Shown piece after piece: positions 25,750-38,961 of a stretch of DNA of 64,000 nucleotides. Both the position numbers and the translations under genes were made by a program. The stretch comes from Epiperipatus broadwayi (taxonomy: Eukaryota; Onychophora; Udeonychophora; Euonychophora; Peripatidae): positions 1 through 64,000 of the forward strand of contig JAQFVV010006337.1 of the NCBI GenBank assembly GCA_028023455.1, in the 5' to 3' direction. Under the pieces are notes generated by a model that saw nothing but the letters and a program-made list of their open reading frames with translations, was not told the origin of the DNA and made no database searches. Within the stretch, counting starts at the first letter, position 1, and the number at the start of each line of letters is the position of its first letter.

Positions 25750-26500
25750 AGAATTATAAAACTTTGCAAGTTTATTCTGATAAAAAGTATTTAGAAACCT
25801 ATAAAAATGATTTAATTAATCAGTTACCCCAAAATCCTGCATGATAAACAAATAAAATGTATTTATAGATTTAAATTAGGTAGAACATCTGATATTTAGC
25901 CATGGATTCCACATGTCCTTATTCCTAATGTGCATACAAAAATCATTTCAATTATGACTAAAAGTTTTAACATTGGTTTTTAGATGCCTTCATCTATAAA
26001 GAGACTAATTAAGAATTCTAATGAAAATATATTAAAAGAAAGATAAACTCAATTAGTCTATGCCTTTAATTGCTAATTTTGTAATACTAGATATTATGGA
26101 AAGACCTGAACTAATTTAAAATCTAAAACAATTCCACATATTCATTTGCTCAGTGTTTGTTGATTGTGAGAAGAAAATATGGTTATTTATTTAAATATGC
26201 TTATGCTAAAATTATTTATCTGGAAAATAATCATAAAAAAATGTAAAACCAAAAAAGCTTGACATATGATTAATTCCAAATATACCATTAATATTAATGC
26301 TAGTAGCATTCCTCTTAGCAAAAATTGGCTGCTAATACAATAGCATAATAGCCAATGGTATTTTTCTTTTTGATAATGGATTGATCAATATATAATTTAT
26401 ATGTATGCAGGGGTGTTCTTACATTGTTAATGATACTTTGTACCAAAAGCCTGTTTAGCAAAAAAAAATATTTTATTGTCATGATTGTATCATCTACACA
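25750..26500 (-). repeat. Right arm of the large diverged inverted repeat
   Basis: Reverse complement partner of about 15400-16170. Removing the LTR element and one 88-bp repeat gives a hairpin of two ~750-bp arms around an 88-bp loop. The 60-codon frame at 26424-26606 lies in the arm and has no homologue in the left arm, so it is not a gene. Confidence 0.8.
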
Positions 26501-26509
26501 CTGTTGTGC

Positions 26510-27418
26510 ATGTGATTATGAGCATAAAAATGCCCTAATCAATGAAACTATTCATCTTATCAAGAAGGTCAGCATGAGAAGTTGGAATATTAGAAAAAAT
26601 AAATAAATGGAAATCATAAATCTATGGATGTTATTTTTTTAGGCACATTCTATTTCTATATAAATTAAAAAATTATATTAAAAGAATTATGGTATATATT
26701 TTTATTCAGCTATATTACACCAATTATCATTAATAGTAAAAATTATAAAAAGTAATAACAATAATAAATTGTTTCTTTTGTAAATTAGCTAATTTTTTAT
26801 TTGTATTATATTTATTATTTTTATATTTAAAATTTTTATATTTAAAATTTTTAATTATTGTCATTAAAAATAAAATTGATCCCAGAGAATGTTCACATAT
26901 TGTTTATATAATTAATTGTCAGAAACCAAATTGCTATTATGTATATTTCAATGAATCTAAAGCATAACAGCATATCAGATCTCAATCAGCCAACACAGCA
27001 ACAATCAAAATCCTTAAATGAACAATATCTACATTAAAAGTGAAAACACCAAGCAAATGAAACCAATCATAGATTAATAAGTAGAAATTAAAATAGCAAT
27101 TACTGACTCAAAAGTAACTCATAATGAATAACAATTATCAGTAATATATCTGTTACATAATGTAATATATCATAAATACTTGATATGCCCAAATTCAATA
27201 AACATTAAAATTTTGCCTTTCTGTGGTCTGTGACAATTGCGGTTTTACCAATTAAATAAAAAAAAACTACATAATAAAGTTCATAAATAATCTTATCTAT
27301 TTATATTTCTTGTGATTAGATTTAACTTAATTAGGTACCTTGCATCGTTTATTTTATTAGCAAGTCGATTGTTTAGCACCTATTAATAGCAAATACACAT
27401 AAGATTGTAATAAAATGC

Positions 27419-27499
<81 letters not shown>

Positions 27500-29600
27500 C
27501 TAAGATTTCATATGTCTTCAGTAAAGAAATGGAAACTTGAATTTCACACTTTTATCTGCAGAATTATTCTTGAGCCTTTTATAATTTTCTTTGCTTTAAA
27601 ACTAATACCATAAACACTTTAATGATTATTACTACTTTTTCTTCTCTGTAAATATCAAGATTATCTTATTTCTTCCTGCCTGTGGGTACATCAGTTTATC
27701 ATAGCAACTTGTCAACAACCGTTTTCAAGATCAGATATAGCATTAAAAAATTTCTTTTAAATAATCATCATTATATTTTACAATTTACCATAAGTATTTG
27801 AAGTAATTATCTTGAATATATCTTAATAAAATCAAAGATCTTGGATGCTACAAAAATACAGTGATTAATTTAATATTACCAATTATAGAGGAATTGTTAA
27901 CATCACTTAAACTAATTATGATTTTTTTAAAAAATAGAAGAAAATGCAAACATTGAAGATTGACACTAGTTTTAAAGCACTATTGTTGTATACAGTTATA
28001 TAATTCTGGGTTGCAATTGACTTATTCTGTAAATAATATATTTTGTACTTATACTTTTATAACATTAATACAATAATGAATTACCAATCTTGAATTAAAG
28101 TGAACTTAAAAATAATATTGGCAAATAATGTTATTTTTATTTAAGAGCTGCAACAATTCCACTACAATTAAGTAAAAGTCATATCCAGTTTTCATATAAA
28201 TTTAGGTAATTTATAACTTTCCATATTAATAATTTACGTAAAAGTAATTTCCACTAACTCGAACATAACTAGTCTATTCATTCATTATGAATAGAACTTA
28301 GACTTACGAGAGTCAGTATTACTAATTTAAACATAATTAATTTTAATTATTTTCTTTGCATTCAATATGTTAAGTAGAAGTCAGTAGCAGATATGCTTAA
28401 TTTAAGGCAGCATTCCATTTTAATAAAGATGTTCATATAAGTTTACAAAAAGAATTATTTTAGCAATTAAAATTTATAGAAATTTTAATATAGTCCACAA
28501 ATAATTTTATCCTAGTATGAAAAATTCCAAAATTTATTTCTATGTTAACTTCAAAATTATGATGCCAACATTTATTAATTATTTTATGGTTTTTATAATT
28601 AGTATAATTATAATGTAATTTAGGGAAATTAATGCTTACAAATTTCTTGAAAAGCTTCTAGTGGTATTTAATCTTGGTAGCCATTTTTGCTTGCTGCAAC
28701 CTTGATCTTATTAGTGAATTTAAGCTTTTAAACTATCACTTTATGGTTCTAATGCTTTTTTTGGATGATGGTAGTTGAGTTCTCACTTCATATTTTATGA
28801 AGAAACTGCAATAAATACTTTATACATTTTTATAGAAAATAAGTTTAAAGAAATTTATACATTTTAAATGATAGATAGTTTCTCTTAACAGTCAGAATTG
28901 ATCTCCTTGTTGACTTGAATTAATCCCACACAAAGTTTTTTGCAGACTAATTTATAAAAATTTTAATTAAGGGCTGATTGAAAATCAATAGGTCAATCAG
29001 ATTCTTTAATAGTCATTGGAGATATTTGCCCAAAATGGAAAATCTTCATCTTTTGACTTAGAACACAATTAATTGAAATCTTTATTAATAACCTAGAATG
29101 CAGTACAAAATATTTAATCACTAATCATATTGTTTGGCTTAAAATAATTCTAGTTTTAAGTTTGTTTTTAACTATTGCTTAACAGTAAAATATTAAAGTA
29201 ATTATGTTTTATTAAGACAATATTAAATTATTACACTATATTAATATCTTAATTGTAAATGTTACACTACTTTATCTGTCAAGTCACTACACACAACATG
29301 GCAGAGAAATGAAATATTAGTTAAACAGTCTCATTTTTTATTGACTTAGATAGATTATTAAGTTTCCCTATCTTCATCCAATAAGTTAATATACATCAGA
29401 ACACACCACTGAGTGAAATAACTGATTTTAACAATTAATACTACAGCTTGAGGAAATTTTAAAATTTTAATTCACTCATTGTTAAGACAGAACTTTATTA
29501 AGATCAAGTCTGACAATTAGGTTATAATATTTATTTAATCAATTGAATTATACATAACATATATGACATTATATATGACATTATGGTCATATAAGTTTAT
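26510..29600. other. AT-rich interval, no gene seen
   Basis: Contains a ~78-bp (TA)n array at 27421-27498. Otherwise there are no long frames, no recognised repeats and no structural signals. It may be intron or intergenic DNA. Confidence 0.7.
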
Positions 29601-29608
29601 TGGAAAAT

Positions 29609-29611
<3 letters not shown>

Positions 29612-29646
<35 letters not shown>

Positions 29647-29839
29647 AATGGTAACAAACTGTTATAAACAATCCTTAAATCCGCAGAAGTACTTTTGGTT
29701 AATTTCATAAACCTGCCTTAACCGCATTTTTTTTATTATTTGAATTTAATGGCGGTCGAGGCAGGTTTAAGAAATTAACCAAAAGTACTTCTGCAGAGGA
29801 TTTAAGGATTGTTTATAACAGTTTGTTACTGTTAAAATT
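29612..29839. mobile_element. Hairpin MITE with ~86-bp near-perfect inverted arms
   Basis: The left arm 29641-29725 and the right arm 29752-29839 are near-perfect inverses around a 26-base AT-rich loop. Blocks such as AACAAACTGTTATAAACAATCC and AGAAGTACTTTTGGTTAATTTC match exactly. The element abuts a (TA)n array (29612-29640), which would fit insertion at TA, as for Tc1/mariner-type MITEs. No coding sequence. The small divergence indicates recent insertion or gene conversion between the arms. Confidence 0.8.
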
Positions 29840-29857
29840 ATTATTTATATTATAATT

Positions 29858-29881
29858 ACAATTTTGTTTTAATTAACAGAC

Positions 29882-29917
<36 letters not shown>

Positions 29918-29938
29918 TGTTAATTAAAACAAAATTGT
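29858..29938. repeat. Perfect 81-bp palindrome with a (TA)n centre
   Basis: ACAATTTTGTTTTAATTAAC... at 29858-29883 is perfectly inverted at 29913-29938 (26-bp arms). The (TA)n between them is itself self-complementary, so the whole segment can form one long hairpin or cruciform. It lies 18 bp from the hairpin MITE and may be its own tiny element or a replication product. Confidence 0.85.
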
Positions 29939-29939
29939 A

Positions 29940-31940
29940 TATATATATATATATATATATCATGGCCATCTGAATGGGCACAAGGGTTTAAGATACTTTG
30001 TATCTTAAATAAATAGTTATATTATACTAAAAAAAATGAAATAGCCTTAGAATTTTAAAATTTTTGCTGGAGATTATTTAAGGCTTAAATATGGATTGCT
30101 TATGCAGTTTATTGACCACTTGATAAGTATTTATTAGTATTATTGTGGTTAATGAGGTATTTAATGTAAGGAAGGAGGTTGTTTATTAATGGAATTGATA
30201 CATCTTGTTGGAAAGATGCAAAGTTATCCTGTGTTAGTATAATATTATTTGAATGGTTTCAAAATCCTTTATTCATTAATTCTTATCCTTTTGTCAACAG
30301 TTAATAGCAGAGTCAATTATATTTAGTTAAGATAGTTCAATATTTAGTTTGCAGTGCATGTGTATGCATGTATGACTCTGCATTATGTTTCATTTCATTT
30401 TCATCTTTAATAACAGCAAACAATAGTAACAATAAAAAACATTTAAACAATAGTAACAATAAAAAACATTTAAATTACAGTAGTTAACTTAAATAATTAA
30501 CAAATATATATTTCTTTCCAATATTAATAGATAGTTAAATCAATGGATTATTTTATAAATTGAATAAATTATTAATCATTTTTATTTGATAGTTAAGTAA
30601 TATTCATTTTTCTTTCAAGTTTGTAAAAGCTATTTATTTTATTATTTGTATTTTTTTTTTCTTGTCTTCATTTAGTTTTAAAAATCAAAATGATTTTTTT
30701 TTTAAAGATTTGTTTTTGCATATGTAATTAGTTAGTTAGCAAGATGCATGAGAGTAACCTTTGGAGAAAGGCAAATGAACTTTGCTAAAGAGAGATCTTT
30801 TAACAAAGATTTCCAGAGTAATTTTTGCTCTTTGTAATGTAATTGTAGACAGTAAATAGTGGTTCATGTATTGTAAAAATTAAAGCCAGTTACTGAAGTC
30901 AAATTGACTTTGAAAAGACTTTAGAGTAAAACTTCCAAAGGAGCTTAAGAACTTTATTATGGAAAAAATTAATTAAAAAAATGCAATTCTAAGGTTTTAA
31001 AAAAAAGGTGCGTCAGTTTATTTAACTCTCTTCAATTTAAACATTTCTGAATTAATCCCTTTATAACTATTACTCTTTTAAAAATGTATGTTAATAACGT
31101 CCAGTCTATATTATTTAATTTAATTGCCATTTTAAATAAGAATGGTTTACATAAATATTATTGTTGTATCATTAAGCAATGTATTTTTTTGATATATATG
31201 GAAAACACATGCAGAACTGTTCTATAGAATGTATTTTAATTTCTCACTATTTTTTGTGTGGTGTTCTTTGTGAAGATTATACATAGCCTTAAGGATATGT
31301 CTATTTTGATAGATCATACTATGTTTAAGTTCATCATAAGGAGATAACAGTTTTCATTTATTTGATATTTCTGGAGCTAATATGTATTTTTAAATTAATG
31401 AAATAAAATGTAAGCTACTTCTGTTTAAATTGAATAGAAGAACATAAATGCGGATAATTTTTGTTCTCTTCAATAAGGACGGAATATAAAATAAAGCATT
31501 ATTAATTATGGAATTACTAAGGACAATTTAAAGTATTATTAAATGCTATTCAGAAAAATACTAAGGATAATCGTGTATTTAATCCAGAACTGCATGGAGA
31601 ATGTCATATTTTCAGTATAATAAAGGAGAAATTCACTGCTTGTGTATGATTTGGTACCTCGAATGGATATGCTATGAACACTGAAAGGTTCTGGGCATAT
31701 TTAAGTTATGCTTATATTTTTTTAAGTTATACTGCAGAAGTGCATATTAGTTTAAATTCAGTTTGGAATGTGCCCCATATTGTTTCGTAAAACCTGGAAC
31801 CGAGCTTTGCAAGTGAACTTTTATTTTAAATTACAAAACTAATAATCTTTGTTTCTTTATTTTTTTTTATTGCTTGTCATAATTAATATATATGATAGGT
31901 AGATAGGCTTATTTATTATTATGTTCATTTATAATCTGTG
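29940..31940. other. AT-rich interval, no gene seen
   Basis: A short (TA)n at 29940-29960. A 27-bp unit (aacaatagtaacaataaaaa...) is repeated twice in tandem at about 30420-30474. Nothing else recognisable. Confidence 0.65.
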
Positions 31941-31954
31941 TTATTTTGATTTTT

Positions 31955-32041
31955 GAGACCGTCTCTGAAGCGTATCTAAATGAGGAGTACCTGGTAAAAA
32001 TTGATTGTGTTCAAACAGGTTTTTATTATTCTTTTACGAAG
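31955..32041 (+). other. Candidate coding exon (weak)
   Basis: Within an 88-codon open frame (31946-32212), the first ~28 codons have balanced composition (TVSEAYLNEEYLVKIDCVQT...) and end at AAG|GTAAAA, an acceptable splice donor. The region upstream is T-rich and ends in GAG, a weak acceptor. Downstream the frame turns into Phe/Leu-rich chance coding. No family is recognised. Confidence 0.25.
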
Positions 32042-32212
32042 GTAAAAAAAAGAAATATATTTTTTTTTATATTATTAGAGAAGTTTACATTTATTTTGTA
32101 TACTTTATTATCTCAAAGTGAAAATTTTGCTCTTTGTTTAAATCAACGAACTTATAATAGAAATAGTTTGTTAGATATAAAAAAAGTTTGTTCGTTAAAT
32201 TTTAAAAAGTAA

Positions 32213-35200
32213 CCTAAAGTTTATTAAATTAAAAGTTATGCCTTAATGCAATATTTAATTATCGTATTACCTGCTTAGTGTGTAATTTAGAGTTAATATT
32301 ATATATACTTTTTATTTGCGGGTGTGTGTTTGTTTTGCACAATTATAATATTTGTTTGATAAAGTATAGTTTATGAATAAATTTATACATAAATTTCATA
32401 CACTGTCATATTCTACTGAGTTGAATGGATTGGTATATTATCTGTATGTATTTATCTGCCAGCGTGTATTTATAATGTTCGATATTTAGAGAAGCTATGA
32501 GAATAGAAAGAAATCTTTGCATTATAATGTCTGTAGGAATAAAAGATCTTGCTTATTTAGTATATGTTAATAATTTTTCATGAGTAGAGCCTAGTTTATT
32601 TTATATGCGTATGATTAATGATATCTTTTTGAAGTGATGTTCTTAGGACCCTGGTGAAGAGGAATTTAATCCCCACCAATAATGTATTTAGAAGTAGATG
32701 AGTTATTGTTGAAATATGATTAAATGATGTTTAGGAAGTTATGTGACGTTTTTCTTAGATTCTTGGTAATGAGGAATTGTAAAAGTGTTCAGTAAGAGTT
32801 ATTTGCTCCTCATGTAGATTCCCCTTGTAACGTATAGTATATATAATCATAAAAATATAGCTTTGTGTTAATTAATATGTGGCTAGGTAAATTGTTAGAT
32901 TAACTCTTGATGTAGTATTAGTGTCATATTTTTATTAATGAATTACGACATTGTTCAAAATAAAATAATTGTATAATATTTTTTTAATGAATGGAGAGTT
33001 TATAGAAAAGATTGTTTTACATTATTGCTTCTTGAACGTGAACACACACGCGTAATATTATCGCGTATATAAAGTATAGAATTATTGAAATTAAAATGAA
33101 AAATAAATGCCTTTGAAATATACTACATTCATTTAATAGAAGTATAAAGTATTAAGATTAAAAGCGGGAAATAAATATTTTAAAATACAGTGTATTTATT
33201 TAAATAATGTTACAATCATCAAATCATCAGAATAAACATGATTTTGTGCTATAAATGAAAGGTATACGTAATTGAAAGTGATTATTAGTCAATTAGAGAA
33301 AGTTGCTTTGCTGAAAGCCAAATATAAGTAATTTGATTTATTTGGTTAATCAAGAGTAATATCCTCTCAAAAGTATTTTTTGTGCTAATAATATAGCATG
33401 TTATTTATTTATTGTCATATAGATGAAACATGTAGGCAACGCCTGTGTTCGATGTCAGGATATTTAAACTTTGTTATTAATTTGCTTTGATAGTAGGGAT
33501 AATCCCAAACTGGTGCTAAAAATAAAAAAATTTATTTGATAATCTAAATATATGTAAAACAAATAGTCCATTTGTAAATATTATGTTAAACCAAGTTTAT
33601 TTGTTATAATAAATGATTTGTTTAGTTATTTAAAATCTTAAGAACTGTGTCTTGAGTTATTCTTGTGTACATTCGTATTTCCATTTCCACAACTCCACAT
33701 TTCATAAATCTATTATAAAACAGATATATTATTTTAGAGTCATAATATTAAATTTGCTAGGGTCTGACAATATTGTATTTCTTAATCCAAACATTATAAA
33801 GAGTATTTGCCACTTGATAAACGTATTAGAAAGGTTGCCAGGTCAGTATATTTGTGAGATGATGATATGAGATTAAAATACCATATCTCTGTCATTGTCT
33901 TATTATTGAAACACAGTAAAATATTTAGTCAATTTGTTTCATTATATTTTATCATACTTTATAATTATAAATTATGGGCCAATGTAGTTTATTTAATTCA
34001 ACTGTGTTTGTTAAATTCCCTGAGATCTTATTGTTTATTTCTTGATTGGCATTAAAGTAGATGTTTAGATTATAATATGCCAAGTCATAGAATTGTTAAG
34101 AGTATAATTATAGCAAGCTCATATATGTTATACTTGGATGAAGGAAGAAATTAAGTTTAAAGTATATTTTTAATAGACTGTACTAAGTAAACATTATGAT
34201 TCTTTATCATACAATTAATTAACAAAGGAATTTACATTATATTGAATATTTTATAATATTTCTTCTTTTATTCATTTATTATCATATATCTTATGAACTG
34301 CCTATAGCCTCCCACTGAGCTGAGCTAAACATAAACTCAAATATAGTCTCAGTAATAATTTTATTATATCTTTTGTTATATTGTTCTATTCATTAATAGA
34401 ACTGGCGCCTGGGCATTTCGTTCATATAATCTATATGAGCATTGTTGGGAGAGTAGATTTTAATATATATATATATATGCTTGGCCAGGATCACATATAG
34501 CAAATCCTTTCTCAGAAATAGTGACACAAACATGTTCATAAGGATTTGTGAGAGAAGGACATAGTCATTGTAACCAGAAACAATGTTACTATTTTGAATA
34601 ATAACTGATAGTTTGCAAAAAGTCTGAGGTACTGTGAAAATTTTAAGCTTCCTTTGAAATTATACAAAATTTATTAGAAAATCTAAAGAGTACTTACAAG
34701 ATACCAATATGTCTATAAAATTTGTTATTCATAGTGCTCAAGATGTTATATAAATCAATCAAATAAATGTATTAGTGTCCGAATTAGTAAGCATAAAATA
34801 ACCTTCAATCAAAAGTTGACTGCATCACCTGACTATTATGATACTAAAATACTAGCTAATTGAAAAAGTATGATTTAAGACCTATGAAAGAAGTCTGTTG
34901 AAATATTTAAAAAACCTACACTTTATTAAGCACACAATGTTTTTTAGCATTTTGGAGACCACTTATTCTAGCTCTTTCTTTTAAAAACAACTTGGAATCA
35001 ATTAAATGCAAAACTGAAGAAAGTAAAAAATATTTGTTAATCCATTTATTCTTAATCACCAACTATCTATCAAATGCACAAAAAAAAAGATTGTTTTTTC
35101 ACTTCATAGCTCAATATCTTACTATTGAAGGCATAACAGTTCTACATAATGACATTACCATGACAAAGATGAATGTTATTTTATAGAAACCAAACTTAAA

Positions 35201-36640
35201 ACAAAACAATATGATATAACCAAAATAAAACTTTAAATTCCTCATATAACCATGAAAATATTATATATATAATGCCACAACTTAAATCTAATAATTAGTT
35301 TATAATTTATTGCACATACATATAAATATATATAGTGTTCATTAAAAATAATAATTTTATTAAGAAAAACAGATAAACTAAGAATCAAATATTAGATGAC
35401 CTCAAAATATCTTATTAATTAGAAAGCCAATAGATTTACTATATCACTATATACATGTAATTTAAGAAAGAGAATAAGCTGTACTGCTTAAATGAGTAAT
35501 TGTGGATATATCAATTCAAATTAAACATATATTTTATAATATAGCACAGAATACCTTCACCAAATTTCAGATTTTATCAAAGCTATCAACTTAATAATTT
35601 ATTTTAACACTGAGAATAAAACTTTGATTCAGTCGGGTTTAAACTTAAAAAATATAAAATTCTTAAACAATATCTGTGAAATTTATGAACTATGGTGCTC
35701 CTATCAACAGATCTCTAAACAATTTCTGAAGATTAAAACTATTTTCTATTTTTTCAGATGTTAATAACCTATCTGACTATATAACATATTTTCAGTTATA
35801 TTATTTCACCTATTATATTCGAAAAGTTCTTTTTCTTTCTTTATCCTGGAAATTCGGGGAAAATATTCAACCTATTAATCTTACAATTAAATTCATTTTT
35901 GCCAAGACTTGTTTCAAGTCGATGTTGCACTTTTAATTACAACTTTTTAAATGACCATGCTTTCTTTTATTAAGCATCGATTTCTGATGATCTTAATTCT
36001 AGCATTTCATTTTTATTTTTTTATTAAATACAATTACCATTCATTAGAATATGTATGTTAAAACATCAATCTTTTGAGCAGATTTGGATATGAATGCTTT
36101 AGCTAATCAGATACTAACAATTTGACTCTTCTTTTATTGTTATTTTATATAATCATAAATGTAATAAATTTTTATTCAGAAACACTACATTATCTTCTTA
36201 GGAACCGATCTATTTTGCTTTATCTTTGTGCTAATATGATAAGTATTACTATTATTTTGATCTGACGTTTTGTTTTATTCGACTGTTATTTTATAATTTA
36301 ACAAACCCTTATATTAATATATATGTGTGCGTGTTCAGCAGTTATTTCTGCAGGTCAAACGCAACTTTTATGTTATCTACTTATTTATTTATTTTTTTTA
36401 TGAAAAAAAAAAATTGTAGGTGCAATTTAGTACATTGTTTTCGCAAGACAAAATTCAAAAAATACTACAGTATCCACAGGTGAATTACGTGACAACGTAT
36501 GTACAATTGGATATATATATTTATAGGTATATAAAATGAGCCATATGCACATGCACAAATACAAATGTTTTACTTTCTATTATTGTTTAAAATTAAATTT
36601 GAGCACGTGTAGCTTGCAAGAACTTAAAATTTTATATTAA
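32213..36640. other. AT-rich interval, no gene seen
   Basis: Only low-complexity frames. A loose 113-bp repeat of a TTCTTAG...GAGGAATT motif occurs at about 32640 and 32754. A short (TA)n lies at ~34463. Slightly more complex DNA at 34300-34560 matches no known element. Confidence 0.6.
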
Positions 36641-36689
36641 AATACCCCTCCCCCTTCTATCTCTTGTTTAATCATATAATAACTCGAAA

Positions 36690-36820
36690 TAATTTTCTTA
36701 TGCCAGTTTTTCGTTTCGATTCAACCAAACGTAACGTGTGTGTCGGAGTGCACAGCTGTCATCAAAGACGACACACGTCTCAACCCCAGGTGCTAATAGT
36801 TGTCGCTTTTTACTTAAAAA
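36690..36820. other. CpG-containing, higher-GC island
   Basis: Stands out from its AT-rich surroundings with several CG dinucleotides and mixed composition (ACGTGTGTGTCGGAGTGCAC at ~36734; GACGACACACG at ~36768). Overlapping frames exist on both strands (36664-36876 plus, 36892-36698 minus), but neither is convincing. It could be a promoter, an exon or a transposon remnant. Confidence 0.3.
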
Positions 36821-37229
36821 TATATATATATGTATCACGAAGCTTTTTGAGTGAGTGTAAAAGTTATTATGAATAATACCCAATACATTCAACTCAATAG
36901 AATAAAAGTAAGATCATTAGCCACATGTCATTTATAAAAAGATTTTGCTACCGGTACTTAGATTATCATGGTTTTGTTTAGTTATTGTGGTTAATGTGAT
37001 ACATTTTAATTAAACTATTTGTCTGTGATGTATTTATAATTACAAAATTGCTAAAACATCTTTTCTTTCTTTTTTCCGATTATATTTAAACCCGTAAACA
37101 TTTTAATTGACTAATGTATGTTCATATATATATTAAATTTTCATTATAATATTTATGCTTATTAATGTAATCATAATTATCGGCATCACATGCAAACGAA
37201 TATAGCTGTTCGGATTTCTGAGAAAAGAC

Positions 37230-37530
<301 letters not shown>

Positions 37531-37539
37531 ATCCACTAG

Positions 37540-38926
37540 AGATAAATTTTGCAGTTACTATACAAATCAATTCGTAAAACACAAATACATTTACATATAA
37601 AACACATGGATCTCTTACTCTATTTATTTGATATTTTTTTAATATTTTTTTATTATTATTTATTTGATATTTTGCATACAAACTTTTAACTTCTGCAAAA
37701 ATCTTTTTTTTTTTTCTGAAAGTCTTATAGACTATGCCTAATTTTAATTCTCCTTTATATTCTATTTCAAATATATCTTCCCAATGAAAATAAACTTATA
37801 ATGTCTTAGAGATAAATTTTATAACTTAGGGTTTGTTTCTTTCACATAAAACCAAGGTAAAATTAACTTTAAAAATTTTTTTTAGCAATTGTTTTATTTT
37901 TGATTTATTTCATATTTTGAATCCAAAAATAGGTATTTTTACACATGTAAAAAGTTGAAAAATATACTGATTGGACTTTTGATATTTTGCATGTTTACAA
38001 TTTTAATTCTGCATCTTTAAACGAATAAGTAAAAAAAAATGTCTTCTCTCATTTCCATATAATAAATTAATTAAAATAACATTATATACAACTACATTAC
38101 TTGCAATAATTATTTTAATAAGTTGAAATCTGATGTATTTAACTAGTTAATAACAGCAGCATAATATAAGAATCTGTGTTTCCTGACCTCAAAATCTAAA
38201 ACCATCATTCTACTTAAAAAGATAGTAAGATAATTAAATTTGATTATATTCTTGAGATAATAACCATTGAAGCTAAAAATTATTTATTTTTTTCCCATTA
38301 CTAGATGATATCGAATTGAATTTTTTGAATATTAATCACTAAATCCAAATCTATATATACATTCAAAATATTAGGAACATGCTAAAAGATAAGTGTACTA
38401 AAAGTTTTTAAATATTTGATAGGTATACATGGTGTACTATCTATCTTAAAAACAGGTTGGAATAAATAAACAAAGTATTTTAAACAAATATAATAGCTGG
38501 GCATATACTTAAGAGATAATTTATTATGCCATCTCAAATATAATAAAATGGCAGTGACTGACAGCTTACGCATTTACACTTCAGTTGTAATTCTGGAATC
38601 GTTTCTCTATGGATATCCATAAAATTTAAATTTGATAAAATGTTTTTTAAAACTTATTTAAGTTGATTACTGTTGAAATTCCTCTCTTTCCAATGGGAAG
38701 AAATCGGGACTTTTTAGATTACTAATGGACAAATCTATGTAATATATTTAGTTACAGAATCAATTCTCAAACACAAAAACATAATAATAATAATTATTCT
38801 CAAATTTATTAATAAATGAAAATGTGAAAATAAAAGTTGATATGTTCACATTGACATCTAATTAAAAAATATTATGTTCACTGAATGTTATCAAGCTTAG
38901 TGCCTTATTGATCTTCAAATTTTATA

Positions 38927-38961
<35 letters not shown>

